64,000 nt of DNA, taken from Palaemon carinicauda. Its lineage: Eukaryota; Arthropoda; Malacostraca; Decapoda; Palaemonidae. Below the pieces are notes generated by a model. That model was not told the origin of the DNA. It saw nothing but the letters and a program-made list of their open reading frames with translations, and ran no database searches. Shown here one piece after another: positions 33,404-44,070 of this stretch. Made by a program: the position numbers and the translations under genes. Where the stretch lies: positions 38,017,527 through 38,081,526 of the forward strand of contig NC_090766.1 in the NCBI RefSeq assembly GCF_036898095.1, written 5' to 3'. The first letter of the stretch is position 1; the number at the start of each line of letters is the position of its first letter.

Positions 33404-33512
33404 GAGGGTGGGTACATCAGGACGACATGGCTACCTCACCCAAAAATAGATTTTTTGCTTCGCTCAAAATCCGTTTTTTGGGCTCAGGCCATGTCGTCGT
33501 GATGGAAGTTTA
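33404..33512. repeat. element 4 internal complementary region
   Basis: 33404-33466 (CATCAGGACGACATGGCTAC to GCTTCGCTCAAAAT) is the complement of the left outer end, 32983-33047. The adjoining TTTTGGGCTCAGGCCATGTC segment, to 33512, is the complement of the right outer end near 39995-40030. The two complements are directly joined, the DIRS-1 hallmark. Confidence 0.9.
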
Positions 33513-34390
33513 CCAGAGCATTGATGTATCTGTGGATTTTTAATAGTGCCGTTCATCTCGAGGTAAATCTTTCCTTTTTGGTCTTTTAGACCTAGAGACA
33601 CTTGATGTTACTGTTATACATCAATCAACTGATCATGAAATATGTCAGTGCTTCCTGCCCCCTACAGGGAAGAGTCTGGGTAGACTCAAGGAAAAAACCC
33701 AAGGATTGTGAGTTCAAGGAAACAATCTAGCAAACAGTTTGTATATTAGTGTCATCATATACGTAAAGCATAGTCTGTATTAGGATGGTATTGATCTGTG
33801 CAGGTTACTGTACCTCCCAGGTCTGTCGATAAAGAGACGGACAGGTTTATATACGTGTAGGAAACCTTAAACAGTAGAATGAACAATCTAGTACAATAAG
33901 ATCTTACCTGTTTGCTTGGAACAATATGAATCTTAGTTCCGATATTTTCTTAAATATCAAAAGAGTCAAGGATGCTCTGACTTATACATACACTGGAATG
34001 TTTGGGGCGAAAGAGACTCAAAGATTCGTTCTATTGTTTATTACAAAAATAGAAATCATGATTGTATTCAATTACATTTTACGCTGAACAATTCTGCATA
34101 AAAGCATAAACAGTAATAACAGAAATAAAATAAGTTTTACCTGAAAAGGAAACATTAGCCACTCTAAGGGAAATATAAAATTTCACTATACATTCTGTTG
34201 TTACTAGGAACACTGTGCATATAAGTATGCCTGGCACTTGTGTCAGTCTATTATGCTTAATGTCACCTGTGTAGAGAGAACAGTCTATAGTGTCATCACT
34301 AAACACAATACTCAACATGATATGCCTTACGAGTCTATCATGTACACCCTTCTCTATAAGTCCCAAATAGTGCACTGTTCTTCGCAGTAA
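33513..34390. other. element 4 3' non-coding region
   Basis: About 880 bp between the recombinase stop and the internal complementary region. The longest frame, 98 codons on the minus strand, has no known domain. It is probably the 3' UTR of the element. Confidence 0.5.
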
Positions 34391-35608
34391 TCAAGCAGCA
34401 GGTTTTATTACACTGCCCGCCGCCACCACATGAAATTTAATTTCTTGTAATTGCTTCGCGTAGTGCTTGAAGAAAACCCTGGAGGACTTCCATCCAGTAT
34501 AAGCACGAAGGCTTTCAAACGACATTGTCTGAAAGAAATTCAGAGGCAAGGCAACTTTTCTCGGATCATGACTTGCGGGTGTACTGTCTGGATCCGCTCT
34601 GCGTATAAAGTAGGTGATTTTCGCCCTTATTTGTTTCAAGGATAACGTTGAACCGGAAGTCTCTCCCTTGAAAAGCTGACCTCCCTTAAAGTCTGAAGTT
34701 CTACGAAGATAGACCTTTAGGCATTCCACTGGGCAGAGGGATGCTTCTTCCTTCAGAGGGCAGATTCTCCAGGGACCCCATCTCTTAGTGGGCAGCTCGT
34801 TCTTGGCGAGAAACGTCGGATCCGGAAAGAGGTTCAGTTCTCCGTTGTCTGTGAACTGAATGTGGCCATCATCCCTCGAGAGGGCCACTATTTCGCTAAC
34901 TCTGGCTCCCGAGGCTAGTGCAAATAAGAATATCACCTTTTGAGTCAAGTCTTTCAGCGAGCAATCCTCATTGTTCAGGGTTGATGCTAAGTGAAGAACT
35001 TTGTCCAAAGACCATGAAATGGGCTTAGGAGGAGCTGCGGGCCGAAGTTTAGCGCAGGCTTTAGGGATCTTGTTGAAGATCTCATTGGAAAAGTCTACCT
35101 GGAAGGCGTAAAGCATTGGTCTGGCTAGGGCAGATTTACATGTAGTAATCGTATTGGCTGCTAAACCTTGTTCATGAAGATGGATGAAGAAGGACAAACA
35201 GAAATCCGTAGAAATCTCCTTAGGTTTCTTCGCCTTGACAAAGGCCACCCACTTCTTCCAGGAAGACTCATATTGTCTTCTTGTTGACTTTGACTTGTAT
35301 TCTTCTAAGAAGTTAATACTGTCCCTAGAAATCCCGAACCGTTTCTTGACCGCTAAGGCGAGAAAATCATGAGATGAAGGTTCTGGGTTTCCACTGATGA
35401 AGCTGAGACAGTCGATTTCTGCACTTGCTGAGTCAGAACTGGGTCCGGCAACGGGATCAGCTTCAGGCGTAGTTCCGTTACCAGAGGGAACCAAATGCTG
35501 TTGGGCCACTTTTGGGCCACTATTGCTGCTGTCCCTCGAAAGGATCTCTGTTTGTCGAGGACTTTCAGCAGAAGGTTGGTTGGAGACAATAGGTAGATCT
35601 TGGACCAT
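34391..35608 (-). CDS. DIRS element 4 tyrosine recombinase, open (405 aa)
   Basis: I chose the in-frame ATG at 35608 (MVQDLPIVSNQPS). It sits inside the RT-RH overlap and gives 405 residues, close to the 397 of elements 2 and 3. The open frame runs much further upstream only because an RT frameshift merged it with RT. Core-binding region: STRRQYESSWKKWVAFVKAK. Catalytic motifs: ASGARVSEIVALSRDD (Arg), HDPRKVALPL (H-x-x-R) and GWKSSRVFFKHYAKQL (Tyr). The product would insert circular element DNA. The true start is uncertain. Confidence 0.88.
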   Translation of the reverse strand: MVQDLPIVSNQPSAESPRQTEILSRDSSNSGPKVAQQHLVPSGNGTTPEADPVAGPSSDSASAEIDCLSFISGNPEPSSHDFLALAVKKRFGISRDSINFLEEYKSKSTRRQYESSWKKWVAFVKAKKPKEISTDFCLSFFIHLHEQGLAANTITTCKSALARPMLYAFQVDFSNEIFNKIPKACAKLRPAAPPKPISWSLDKVLHLASTLNNEDCSLKDLTQKVIFLFALASGARVSEIVALSRDDGHIQFTDNGELNLFPDPTFLAKNELPTKRWGPWRICPLKEEASLCPVECLKVYLRRTSDFKGGQLFKGETSGSTLSLKQIRAKITYFIRRADPDSTPASHDPRKVALPLNFFQTMSFESLRAYTGWKSSRVFFKHYAKQLQEIKFHVVAAGSVIKPAA

Positions 35609-37240
35609 CTGTTCCAATCTATGGACATTGCATCCATTGCTTCCGCTAGAGGATCCTCGTACGGGGCTACATACCGGGGTAGCTTCTTGTTGTCGCTCGT
35701 TGCGAAGAGGTCTATTTGCCCTCCTGGGACTTTGCGTAAGAAGAAGGAGAATGATTTTGCGTCTAGGGACCATTCTGACTCTATCGGTTTGGTCCTGGAT
35801 AGAGCGTCCGCTGTCACATTGCGGAACCCTTGAAGGTGGACTGCTGACAAGTGCCATCTCTTCTTCTCCGCTAGGCAGAGGATGGCTAGTATCACTTGGT
35901 TTATGTGAGGCGATCTCGAGCCCTGTCGGTTTAAGCATCTCATTATGACTTCGCTGTCTAGAACCAGACGGATGTGGATTGAGCAGCGGAGTTTCAAGTT
36001 TCTTCAGGGAAAGAAAAACTGCCATGGCTTCCAGGAAATTGATGTGGAAGGTTTTGAAGAGGGGAGACCAGGTTCCTTGGACTTTCCGATGATGAGAGTG
36101 ACCTCCCCACCCTTCTTTCGAGGCATCCGTGTGAACGGTGACTGACGGTGGAGGCGGTTGTAAGGGAACCTTGTTCCTTAGGTTTTTGGCCTCCGACCAT
36201 GGCTTGAGTAGGGATCGCAGACGATTTGGTATCAGTTTTTGTAGATCTCTTCGAGCGTTTGATGCGTATTTTCTCCAAACTCCTGAAGCATCTTTTAATT
36301 GTGCTCTCAATACTGGATCTGTCACTGAGGCGAACTGGAGAGACCCCAGCACTCTCTCCTGTTGCCTTCTTGAAATCCTTGTGGACCGAAGAAAGTTTTT
36401 GACAGATCCTGCTATCTCTTTCCTTTTCTTTGATGGAATGGAAAGGCAGTGCGACTGCAAGTTCCAGTGGACGCCCAGCCACTGAAACTTTTGAGCTGGA
36501 GACAGTCGAGATTTTTCCAAGTTGATCTTGAATCCCAAGTGTTCCAGAAACCGGATCACTTCCTTGGAGGCTTGCCTGCACTCTTCTTCGGATGCTGCCC
36601 ACACCAGCCAGTCGTCCAGGTAGGCTACCACCTGGATTCTTTTTAGGCGTAGTTGATGAATGACTGCATTCGCAAGCTTGGTGAATACCCTTGGAGCTAT
36701 GTTCAGACCGAAGGGCATGGCTCTGAAAACGTACTGTCTTCTTTGTAGTTTGAATCCCAGGTAGGGGGAAACTTGACGGCTGATTGGAATGTGCCAGTAC
36801 GCATCCGTCATGTCTATGGAGACTGTGTATGCCCGTTTGGGCAACAGGGTCCTGATGTGTTGAAGCGTCAGCATTTTGAACTTGTAGTTCACTATGAACT
36901 TGTTGAGTGGTGACAAGTCCAGAATTACTCTGAGCTTTTCCGAGTCCTTCTTCGGAACACAAAATAGCCTTCCTTGGAATCTGACAGACTTCGCCTTCCT
37001 TATAACTCTTTTGTTCAAGAGTTCCTGAACATATTCTTCCAATATGGGGGTTGAGTGTTGGAAGAATTGAGGGAAGGTCGGTAGAGTTGAGCTCCAACTC
37101 CACCCTAGTCCGTTCTTGATTAGGCTGTGGGCCCAGTGATCGAAGGTCCAACGATCCCGGAAGAAGTCTCTCCCTCCTACCGGTAGCATCTCACTTTGAG
37201 TGCTGGGTGGAGGATTTACCTCCTTGGCCACGTCCACCCT
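35353..37240 (-). pseudogene. DIRS element 4 reverse transcriptase-RNase H, one frameshift
   Basis: RT is readable from about 37240, overlapping the gag end. It shows LRVILDLSPLNKFIV, SIDMTDAYWHIPI (motif A), FGLNIAPRVFTKL and YLDDWLV (near 36610-36621). RNase H starts in the same frame (VHTDASKEGWGG, INFLEAMAVFLSLKKL). It then shifts at about 35998 into the frame that ends at 35353, where RLVLDSEVIMRCLN, NVTADALSR and the tail DLFATSDNKKLPRYVAP are found. The shift joins RT to the downstream recombinase frame, giving a 1068-codon open frame whose middle third is meaningless. Confidence 0.87.
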
Positions 37241-38165
37241 TGTTGCCCCTACCTCTGAAGGGGCGTCTGGAGGAACCTCGAAAGGAACCTCGAGACTTCG
37301 GCCGAAAGGTCGTAGAATGCCTTTCAAACACTGGGGTGAACACTGGTGACTGAGTCGCCAGCGTTTGGGGCACCAGTTGGAAGGTGGTGGGTGGTTGTGC
37401 CACCGTCTGGGACACCGTGGCCACGGGAAGCTGTTGCTGTTGCTTAGGCCGAGAGGGCACTCTAGGTCGTTTTGGTTTATTCTTCGGCTGGGGACCCTCA
37501 TCAGCTGAAGATTTTCTTTTAGAGGACAAGCCCCATTTAGAGAGAAGGTTTCTATTCTCAGTGGCGGCTTTGTCCACGACCTCTTTGACCACTTCACTTG
37601 GGAAAAGGTCTTTTCCCCAGATGTTGGAAGCTATCAGCTTCCTTGGTTCATGTCTCACCGCAGCCGAGGCAAACACGAACTCTCTGCAAGCCCTTCGGGC
37701 TTTAATAAAGTTGTACAGGTCTTTGGTTACTGTTGCCAAATGGGATTTGGCGAAGACCATGTACATGTCCGGGGTATCTGGGATGCTTGCCATTGTCTCC
37801 AGGCCAGTCTACAGAGACAAGGAAGCAGCAAGACGTTCTTTTGTCTCCTGTTCCCTACGCAGGAGAAAGTCTGACAGCTTCGGGAGGTCTTCGCCGAACT
37901 GTCGTCAGGCAATATCTGCCTCCAGCTTCCCAACTGTGAAGGTGTTGTGCACATCCTTCCAGTTCGCATCGTCTGATGGTAAGGCAAGGGAGAAGGGTCT
38001 ACACTCTTCCAGTGTAGGGCATGGTTTCCCTGCCTCAACTGCCTTAAGCCCTTTGTCCATAAAGGGAAAGGCACGTTTGGGGTCAGCAATGAAGGACGGG
38101 TGCTTCTTGCTGAGAGCCGGCACCTTAGAGCTAGTAAAGGCCCTCTCCTTTAAGGTGGTCGATCA
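37191..38165 (-). pseudogene. DIRS element 4 gag-like protein, two stops
   Basis: One frame from about 38165 to the stop at 37191 contains TLKERAFTSSKVPALSKKHP, a middle segment with KLSDFLLRREQETKERL, and a 200-codon C-terminal part. That part ends in a Gln/Pro-rich stretch and an Arg/Gly-rich tail (RGSFRGSSRRPFRGRGNKGG). It is interrupted by TGA at 37905-37907 and TAG near 37806, both explainable by single C-to-T changes from CGA and CAG. The RGG-type tail suggests RNA binding. The N-terminus is not found in this frame and may lie in an upstream exon or be lost. Confidence 0.75.
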
Positions 38166-39685
38166 ACGACGCCCACAGTAAGCGGCGGCAGGGCAACTGC
38201 CGGCCGGCAGACAATTGACATGGCCCAGTAATGAAAGAAAGAGAGAAAGAGAGGATGAAGGAAGACAAGGGCTCAGCCTTTCTGGCCTGCATCCAGAATG
38301 AGGGTTCAAGTGGAAGGGGGAATTATTTCGGGCTTCCACCCAACCATATCCCAGTCATAAGGGCTATGGAAGGCATTCCAAGGGAGGACTGAAGAACACT
38401 CTAAAGAATATGAGGGTACCTGCCGGCAGCAGACAGGGAACCTTAGGCCAGTCCTACAATAACCCTTAGGGTCAATGTAGAGTGACGGCCAGGAGGGTGT
38501 TGGCTCATTCAACACGAAAGAGATAGAGGGGAGGGGGTAGGTGTCCTACAGGTAAGGTAATGCCCGAAGGCACTACTTAACCTAAGGGATTCTGGTCTCA
38601 TGGAGTAACCTCGGGTAGGAGAAATCATTTCCCCAGGTTGGGTTAGTCAAGTGAGAGAGCGTCCGTAGGATACAATCTCACAAGAGAACAGAATCTCGTG
38701 CCAGAGACCTTAGGCTGTGAAGAAGTCATTTCTTCGGTCTAAGATCTACCAGCACAGGACCGTCTGCTAGGCCAAGGAAGGGGGAATTGTCATACAAAAA
38801 CCCCCAAGTATGTTCTAGGGAGGTCTAGCCTCCTGTAAGAGCAGCTTAACCTGACATGGGAAATCATTTCGCCAAGACAGGAAGATGCCTAACACAGACT
38901 TATACTCTGATGTCCCGTTCTAAACTCAAAACCGACCCAGTGGTTAGGAGAAAGAAAACGGAATGTATCAGTAAAACTTTGCCAGAACTCGGTTCACAGC
39001 AAAGAAAACTGAGAATAGCCTTGGCTAATCAGATCTCCTAGAAAATAGTATCGACTTAAAAGGTATAGGAGGTGTCAGTCTCCCCTTAAAAGGCAATACA
39101 AGAGCAATGGGGACATGTATGAAAGTATACTAAAGCCCCTAGGCTAGTAGCCTAGGAGCAATGAGAATCGTTCACCGAAACACACTGTATACTATCTTGG
39201 AAGAGGAAAGCATAATACAGTAATATCATAAATGTGTGAAATATTTTGCATGTGCTTCAATAAAACTTTACCAGGAAGGTTATATCATGCATGAAGTGTG
39301 TAGGTGCCTAGGCTAGGAAGCCTAGCACTCGTGAGGCTTGAAATAAATAGCCAAATCCACGACAACAATGACATAATATAAGAATCCCTAGCTAAAATTC
39401 TAAATAGCTAAAGTTATTAAAGCGAATAATGCCTGGAAAGGGTCGTTCTGGCTAACTAAATGTACAGAAAGAACGACCGCGTCCATGACGCCATCCGGCT
39501 GGCAACAGCTCAGGTTATGTTAATTACAATCTCAATCGAAAAGCAAAACTGGCAAGAGCTTACATTTACACAAATCAAAGATATTACTAAAATTTCCAGA
39601 AGCTGATGAGGCTGGTGAAGACATCATAGCGACCAAAAAACTCCAAAATAGCGAGAGATAACACGGGATAACACCGGTCAACGAA
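38166..39685 (-). other. element 4 5' region; possible gag intron and first exon
   Basis: No long frame. A minus-strand ATG at 39627 starts MMSSPASSASGNFSNIFDLC. It meets a donor-like GTAAGC at 39563-39558, after which coding character disappears until about 38165. That would fit a gag first exon followed by an intron, which some DIRS elements have. I found no convincing acceptor, so this stays speculative. The rest is non-coding DNA rich in CCTAGG- and CCTTAGG-like motifs. Confidence 0.35.
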
Positions 39686-40015
39686 GCTACGAGAGAAAGA
39701 ATGGCTCGGTGGTGCCTCGCGGTGGCGATTTGGCGCACTATTTACAGTACAGTAGGAGTGTCGCCTCTTTAACGACTCTAATTATTCTTGCCTCTCTTTC
39801 TCCTCGAAGTGAAAGCGCTATTGGGGGTGTAGATAGCCATGAGACGTGTCAAGAATACGTCCTCTGATATTACGTGATATCCCTTTTTAAAATTTTAAGG
39901 GATATTCGCTCCAGGAGTTAGAATTCTGGATACCTTTGGTAAATTCTCTGGGATATATCACTGTAGTCAAATATACCTAGGAAGCTACCTTTGAAGGAAC
40001 TTCCATCATGATGAC
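39686..40015 (-). repeat. element 4 5' inverted terminal repeat
   Basis: Partner of 33025-33350. The outermost bases to 40033 (GGCCTGAGCCCAAAAATG) do not pair with the other terminus but with the internal complementary region, as expected for DIRS ends. Confidence 0.9.
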
Positions 40016-40033
40016 ATGGCCTGAGCCCAAAAA

Positions 40034-41040
40034 TGCATTTCAGAACCAGAAGACACCCCTGACTAAGCTCAAGTTGAATAACACTGATAGAGAAAAATAC
40101 AAGGATACTTGAAGGCTAAACCATGCCTGTTGCTATACATTTGGCAATAGTTTACTGTACAAGGAGTTAGGGTAGTTGGGAGTGTGGGATAGTGGGAAAT
40201 TAAATTTTTATATAAATCGACACAAACGAGGTACAAGAACCAAACAAGCCTCATAGAAATAATGATCATGATTCTGACAAGTTTTCTGTAACACTTGTTG
40301 ATTTAAGCGTAGAACTTGAAAAAAGACATGTTTGACTATTATTGTTGTTCAGTATTTTCTGCCTAGAGATTGGGTCATTCATCAGGTATCTGTAAACCAA
40401 ACAGGCATGACCATTTCAAATATGATAAAATTTATTCTTAGAGTGAGATATCTCAGGTATTCATTTTAAATGAGTACAACATAGTCACAATGCACACTGC
40501 CTGGAGTTTTGAGTTCCCTATGGAATTTTTTGATGCACCCTGCATGGAGTTTTGAGTCTCTTATGAAAGTCTAGTCGTCTTTATGGATTTTTCATCTTTA
40601 TTATTGTCCTTATCAGGTTTCTCATGTTTCCAATAATGTAAATACTCATATATAGGAATTAAGACTTTCTATTCTGTGGAATTTTGTTCCATATGAATTA
40701 ATACAATGAATTATTATTATTATACTTTATTCAAAATATTCACAGCCACCATCCCAAACTATACATTAGGTATTATTGAGTCCATACATTAACAGTATAA
40801 ATAACTAAACATGCAAAGAAATATACTGTTAAAGTTATCGATATATATATATATAAAACCATAATGGGCCATATAATAGTTTCCTTTGTGAAACTTAAAA
40901 CAAGCTGTACACATCTTTAGTTTTAAAAACTGAGTATCCTGAGCTATAATCCCTTTTCAAAATCAAAATGATTACCTGCCAGCCAACGTAATTTGTATGG
41001 AATTTTCTTGTCTTGAACGTAAATGATACCAAGCACCTTT
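40034..41040. other. AT-rich non-coding DNA
   Basis: No gene or known repeat is recognised. There is a short (ATT)n near 40713 and a short (TA)n near 40841. Confidence 0.5.
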
Positions 41041-41140
41041 ACCTCTTGTATTTCTATGACAAAAGAAGTAATTTCCTCTTGTATTTCTATGACAAAAGTA
41101 ATTTACCTCTTGTATTTCTATGACAAAAAGATGTAATTTC
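41041..41140. repeat. 31-34-bp tandem repeat, three copies
   Basis: Three units share CCTCTTGTATTTCTATGACA. Spacing varies by a few bases through changes in the AAAGAAGTAATTT part. No coding role is suggested. Confidence 0.85.
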
Positions 41141-41390
41141 AAGGTTGAAAAATAAAACAGCTTCAGTAATAGACACCGGAAAGGCACAGATAATTGGTAC
41201 ACATTTCATTTATAACTAACAAATTGTGGTTACGGGTCAAAACACAATTTTTATTCTGTAAAAAAAATCTTCAAAGTGGACTAAGTACATTTCATTAAAG
41301 TCATAGCCAACTTCATACCTAGTGACTCATAAAGTATAATTATTATAATACAAGTGTATTTGGGCGAATTTACTAAAAATATATTCATTA

Positions 41391-42207
41391 CAGTGGTACC
41401 TTGGAAGTCGAAACTAATTTGTTGAAAAACCATGTTCTAACACAGGATCAGTTTTTCCCATAAGAATGAAAATTGCATTAGTTGCCTCCCCACCTAAGGA
41501 TGCTCTTATGGGCAAATTTTATTAAAAGCTTTCAGTATTAAATTATGCTACTGTAAATAAAACCATACCAAAGAAAGAAAAAACTATAATTAATAGAAGG
41601 AAGGAACATTGAATTTCACATTGTGTAGAAAGGAAAGTGGATGGCTTAAGTAGATGGTGAGGAGGGATGTTAGTGTTGCTAAAAATGTTGGGTAACTGCC
41701 CTTCCGGTGAGCTTTCTTGTCTTTGGCACTAACTGTAATTCACTTTGGTACCTTTTGGCTAAAAACTGATGGAGAGATGATTGTTTCTGCCTGTGTTTTG
41801 AGGTATTACTGAAATGAGTCCATGCATCATTATAAAAAATAATTGGTCAGGTGGTTACTGTGATTTTGGATATTTTTCTACAAAATTGTGTAACTTGGCC
41901 CATTTTGACATTTCCTTAACACTAAACTAGGGGCAGAATCTCCTCCTCTGGAGACATGTTCTCTTTACCCATTGTATATGGATAAAAAAGATATCGCAAT
42001 TAAAAAGTTAACTAAATGATGCTTTGCAGGACTAAAGTGGGCAAGAATTACATGTAAACTGACTCAGTTGCCTTGTCTCTGTCCTCACAGGTTCTTTTAA
42101 GTTGCTCGGTCTCTAGATATTTGTTTGAACTCCTGGGGCAAAAAAAAAAAAATTGTTGTTCGAATTTTGGAGGTGTTTGATCACCGAGGTATTCATAGTA
42201 TTCTGTA
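41391..42207. mobile_element. possible Tigger-like MITE, degenerate
   Basis: The left end, CAGTGGTACCTTGGAAGTCG, is preceded by TA and followed by the subterminal TTTTTCCCATAAGAATGAA also seen in the 3354-5233 element. The right end is weak. The complement of the sequence near 42207 reads GAATACCTCGGTGATCAAAC, which resembles a diverged pogo-type terminus. There is no coding sequence inside. Confidence 0.45.
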
Positions 42208-43882
42208 CACAGCAGTTGGTTTAATACAATAATGTGTAATATCTGAAAATGTCCATAGTACTATTAAAAGGGATTATAATTTGAAAATTTGGTTTCTCAT
42301 CTAAGTCTTGTTATTGAAGTAATGCCAAACAAGTCATCCCTTTTGAACTTAATAAGCCCTTGATTTTTGGCTTCATGAGTGTTTTCACATTTTTCTGGTC
42401 CTATATTGTTTGGTTTGATGGACTTACTGTACAGAAATATCCTTTCCAAGATCCCTGCTTTATTATTTTGGTGGCTAAAAGCTTTGAGGATGCAATTCTT
42501 AAATATGAACATCTGATAAGGAATATCTAATGTGTGCTCAATACACTTTTATGCCAGTGAAGCATTTCTGACTTGTACTTGATGATAGGTTAACAGGCTT
42601 ACGTGATTTAGATCAAAGATTCTAATCTACTGCCTCTTTAAATAAAATTCCACATGATAATACAGTAGATATTATGGTGTAGATGTGAAATCGAACATTT
42701 TTACTATTACCCGTTATACTATTGTACTAAGTTTAGACTTATTTCATTACTAAGTAATAAAATTCACTAAGCAATCTTTGAAAATAAAACACTATTCAAA
42801 GGTTTTATATATTCTTCCATGAACTAAAAGTCAAAACAAAATCCATATAAAAGAATGTCGTCTTTAAGATCAGTAAGAATACTATACACCCAAGAGTTTA
42901 ATTTTGTGCTTACATTGCAGAAACTACCCTCATTGACAAAAAGAATAATGTTCAACAATCCTTGTGAACATGCATATGAGCTACACAAATTTCGATCACA
43001 TCTCCTAATGCAATTTCAAATGATCGATCCCAAGTGTTTCATGGCTTTACCATAAGAATTAGATAAGGAACAGTTCATGTAACAAATTATCTCAATCTTA
43101 GCTCCATAGATGGTAACCAAAGGAATCACAATCTGCTAAACTATCATGGGATATATTACAAAGTCTGGGAAGCTTACAAAATACAATATCATGTACTATA
43201 CACTTATACATTTCAAACAAAAAATACATGCTATTAAATATATTTTCCAACCTACAAAATATAGTTCCTGAACAGTAAATTCATAAGAAAAATAAGAAAT
43301 TCACAAAGCAATCAAAACTACTATCCAATCAAGTACTTGGAGCAGTATGGTTGCTTGATAGGCAAGAATATTTAAGCATCAAAATCTGGACACTGAATAA
43401 AAAAAAAATGACGGTTTACAGAATCACTAAGAAAATGTGAATACTCTATTTCAGAAATATTTAAAGAAACTTATACTCGTTCTCTATTTAGCAAAATAAG
43501 GAACCAATGATATATTTCATAGAACAATCATATCTTGTTTTCATCGATATATTTTTCAAAGAATATTTATAAAACTCTGTCCCTTTTTAAGCTTGAGAAC
43601 ATGCTTATTAAGTCTACATGGGGAATAGAGTTCAAAAAAAGAAAACTACCGGGTAATATGATGCTTTTACTAAAGAAATTTATATACCATGAAGTTACAA
43701 GATTTATATTTTAGAAAGGTGTCACCCATTTATGCTGTGTGATTATCCTCAACAACTGCCTATATACAAGTAACTACAATTAGAAAGTCATTAAATCTCA
43801 AAGTTCCAAATCATATTTGCATATCACAGAAATATCTTCTTTTAGTTAAACCTGGCAATATAAAAAGTTGTCGGTAGAGAGT
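42208..43882. other. 3' flank, probably including the glutaredoxin 3' UTR
   Basis: AT-rich sequence downstream of the minus-strand glutaredoxin stop. Several TTTATT motifs (AATAAA on the minus strand) could serve as polyadenylation signals. I cannot choose one. The 66-71-codon frames here have no domain. Confidence 0.45.
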
Positions 43883-44070
43883 TCATTTATCCTTATCCTC
43901 CTTGCCTTTAACCTCTGCTTCCAGTAACGCAGATGTAATGCCTACTTTCTGTAACTCCTCTATCAACTCTCCACTTTGATGCAATTGTAAGAGGATGTCG
44001 CAGCCTCCAACAAATTCACCATTGATAAACACTTGAGGTATTGTGGGCCAATCAGAGTACTCTTTGATAC
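43883..44070 (-). CDS. GLRX5: GLRX5 coding exon 3
   Basis: Acceptor TTCTTTGCAG, then [36 protein letters not shown] and the charged C-terminus. TGA stop at 43885-43883. Intron 2 (535 bp) carries an (ATT)n-linked repeat. Confidence 0.94.

Larger units (their letters stand above)
32981..40033 (-). mobile_element. DIRS retrotransposon, element 4 (distinct family, minus strand)
   Basis: A 7.05-kb element on the minus strand. It has inverted terminal repeats (33025-33350 and 39686-40015), single-strand-like outer extensions and an internal complementary region (33404-33512) at its 3' side. Gag, RT-RNase H and tyrosine recombinase follow in that order. The proteins differ strongly from elements 1-3, as the termini do, so this is a separate DIRS lineage. 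Gag has two in-frame stops and RT-RH one frameshift. The recombinase is open. Confidence 0.92.
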
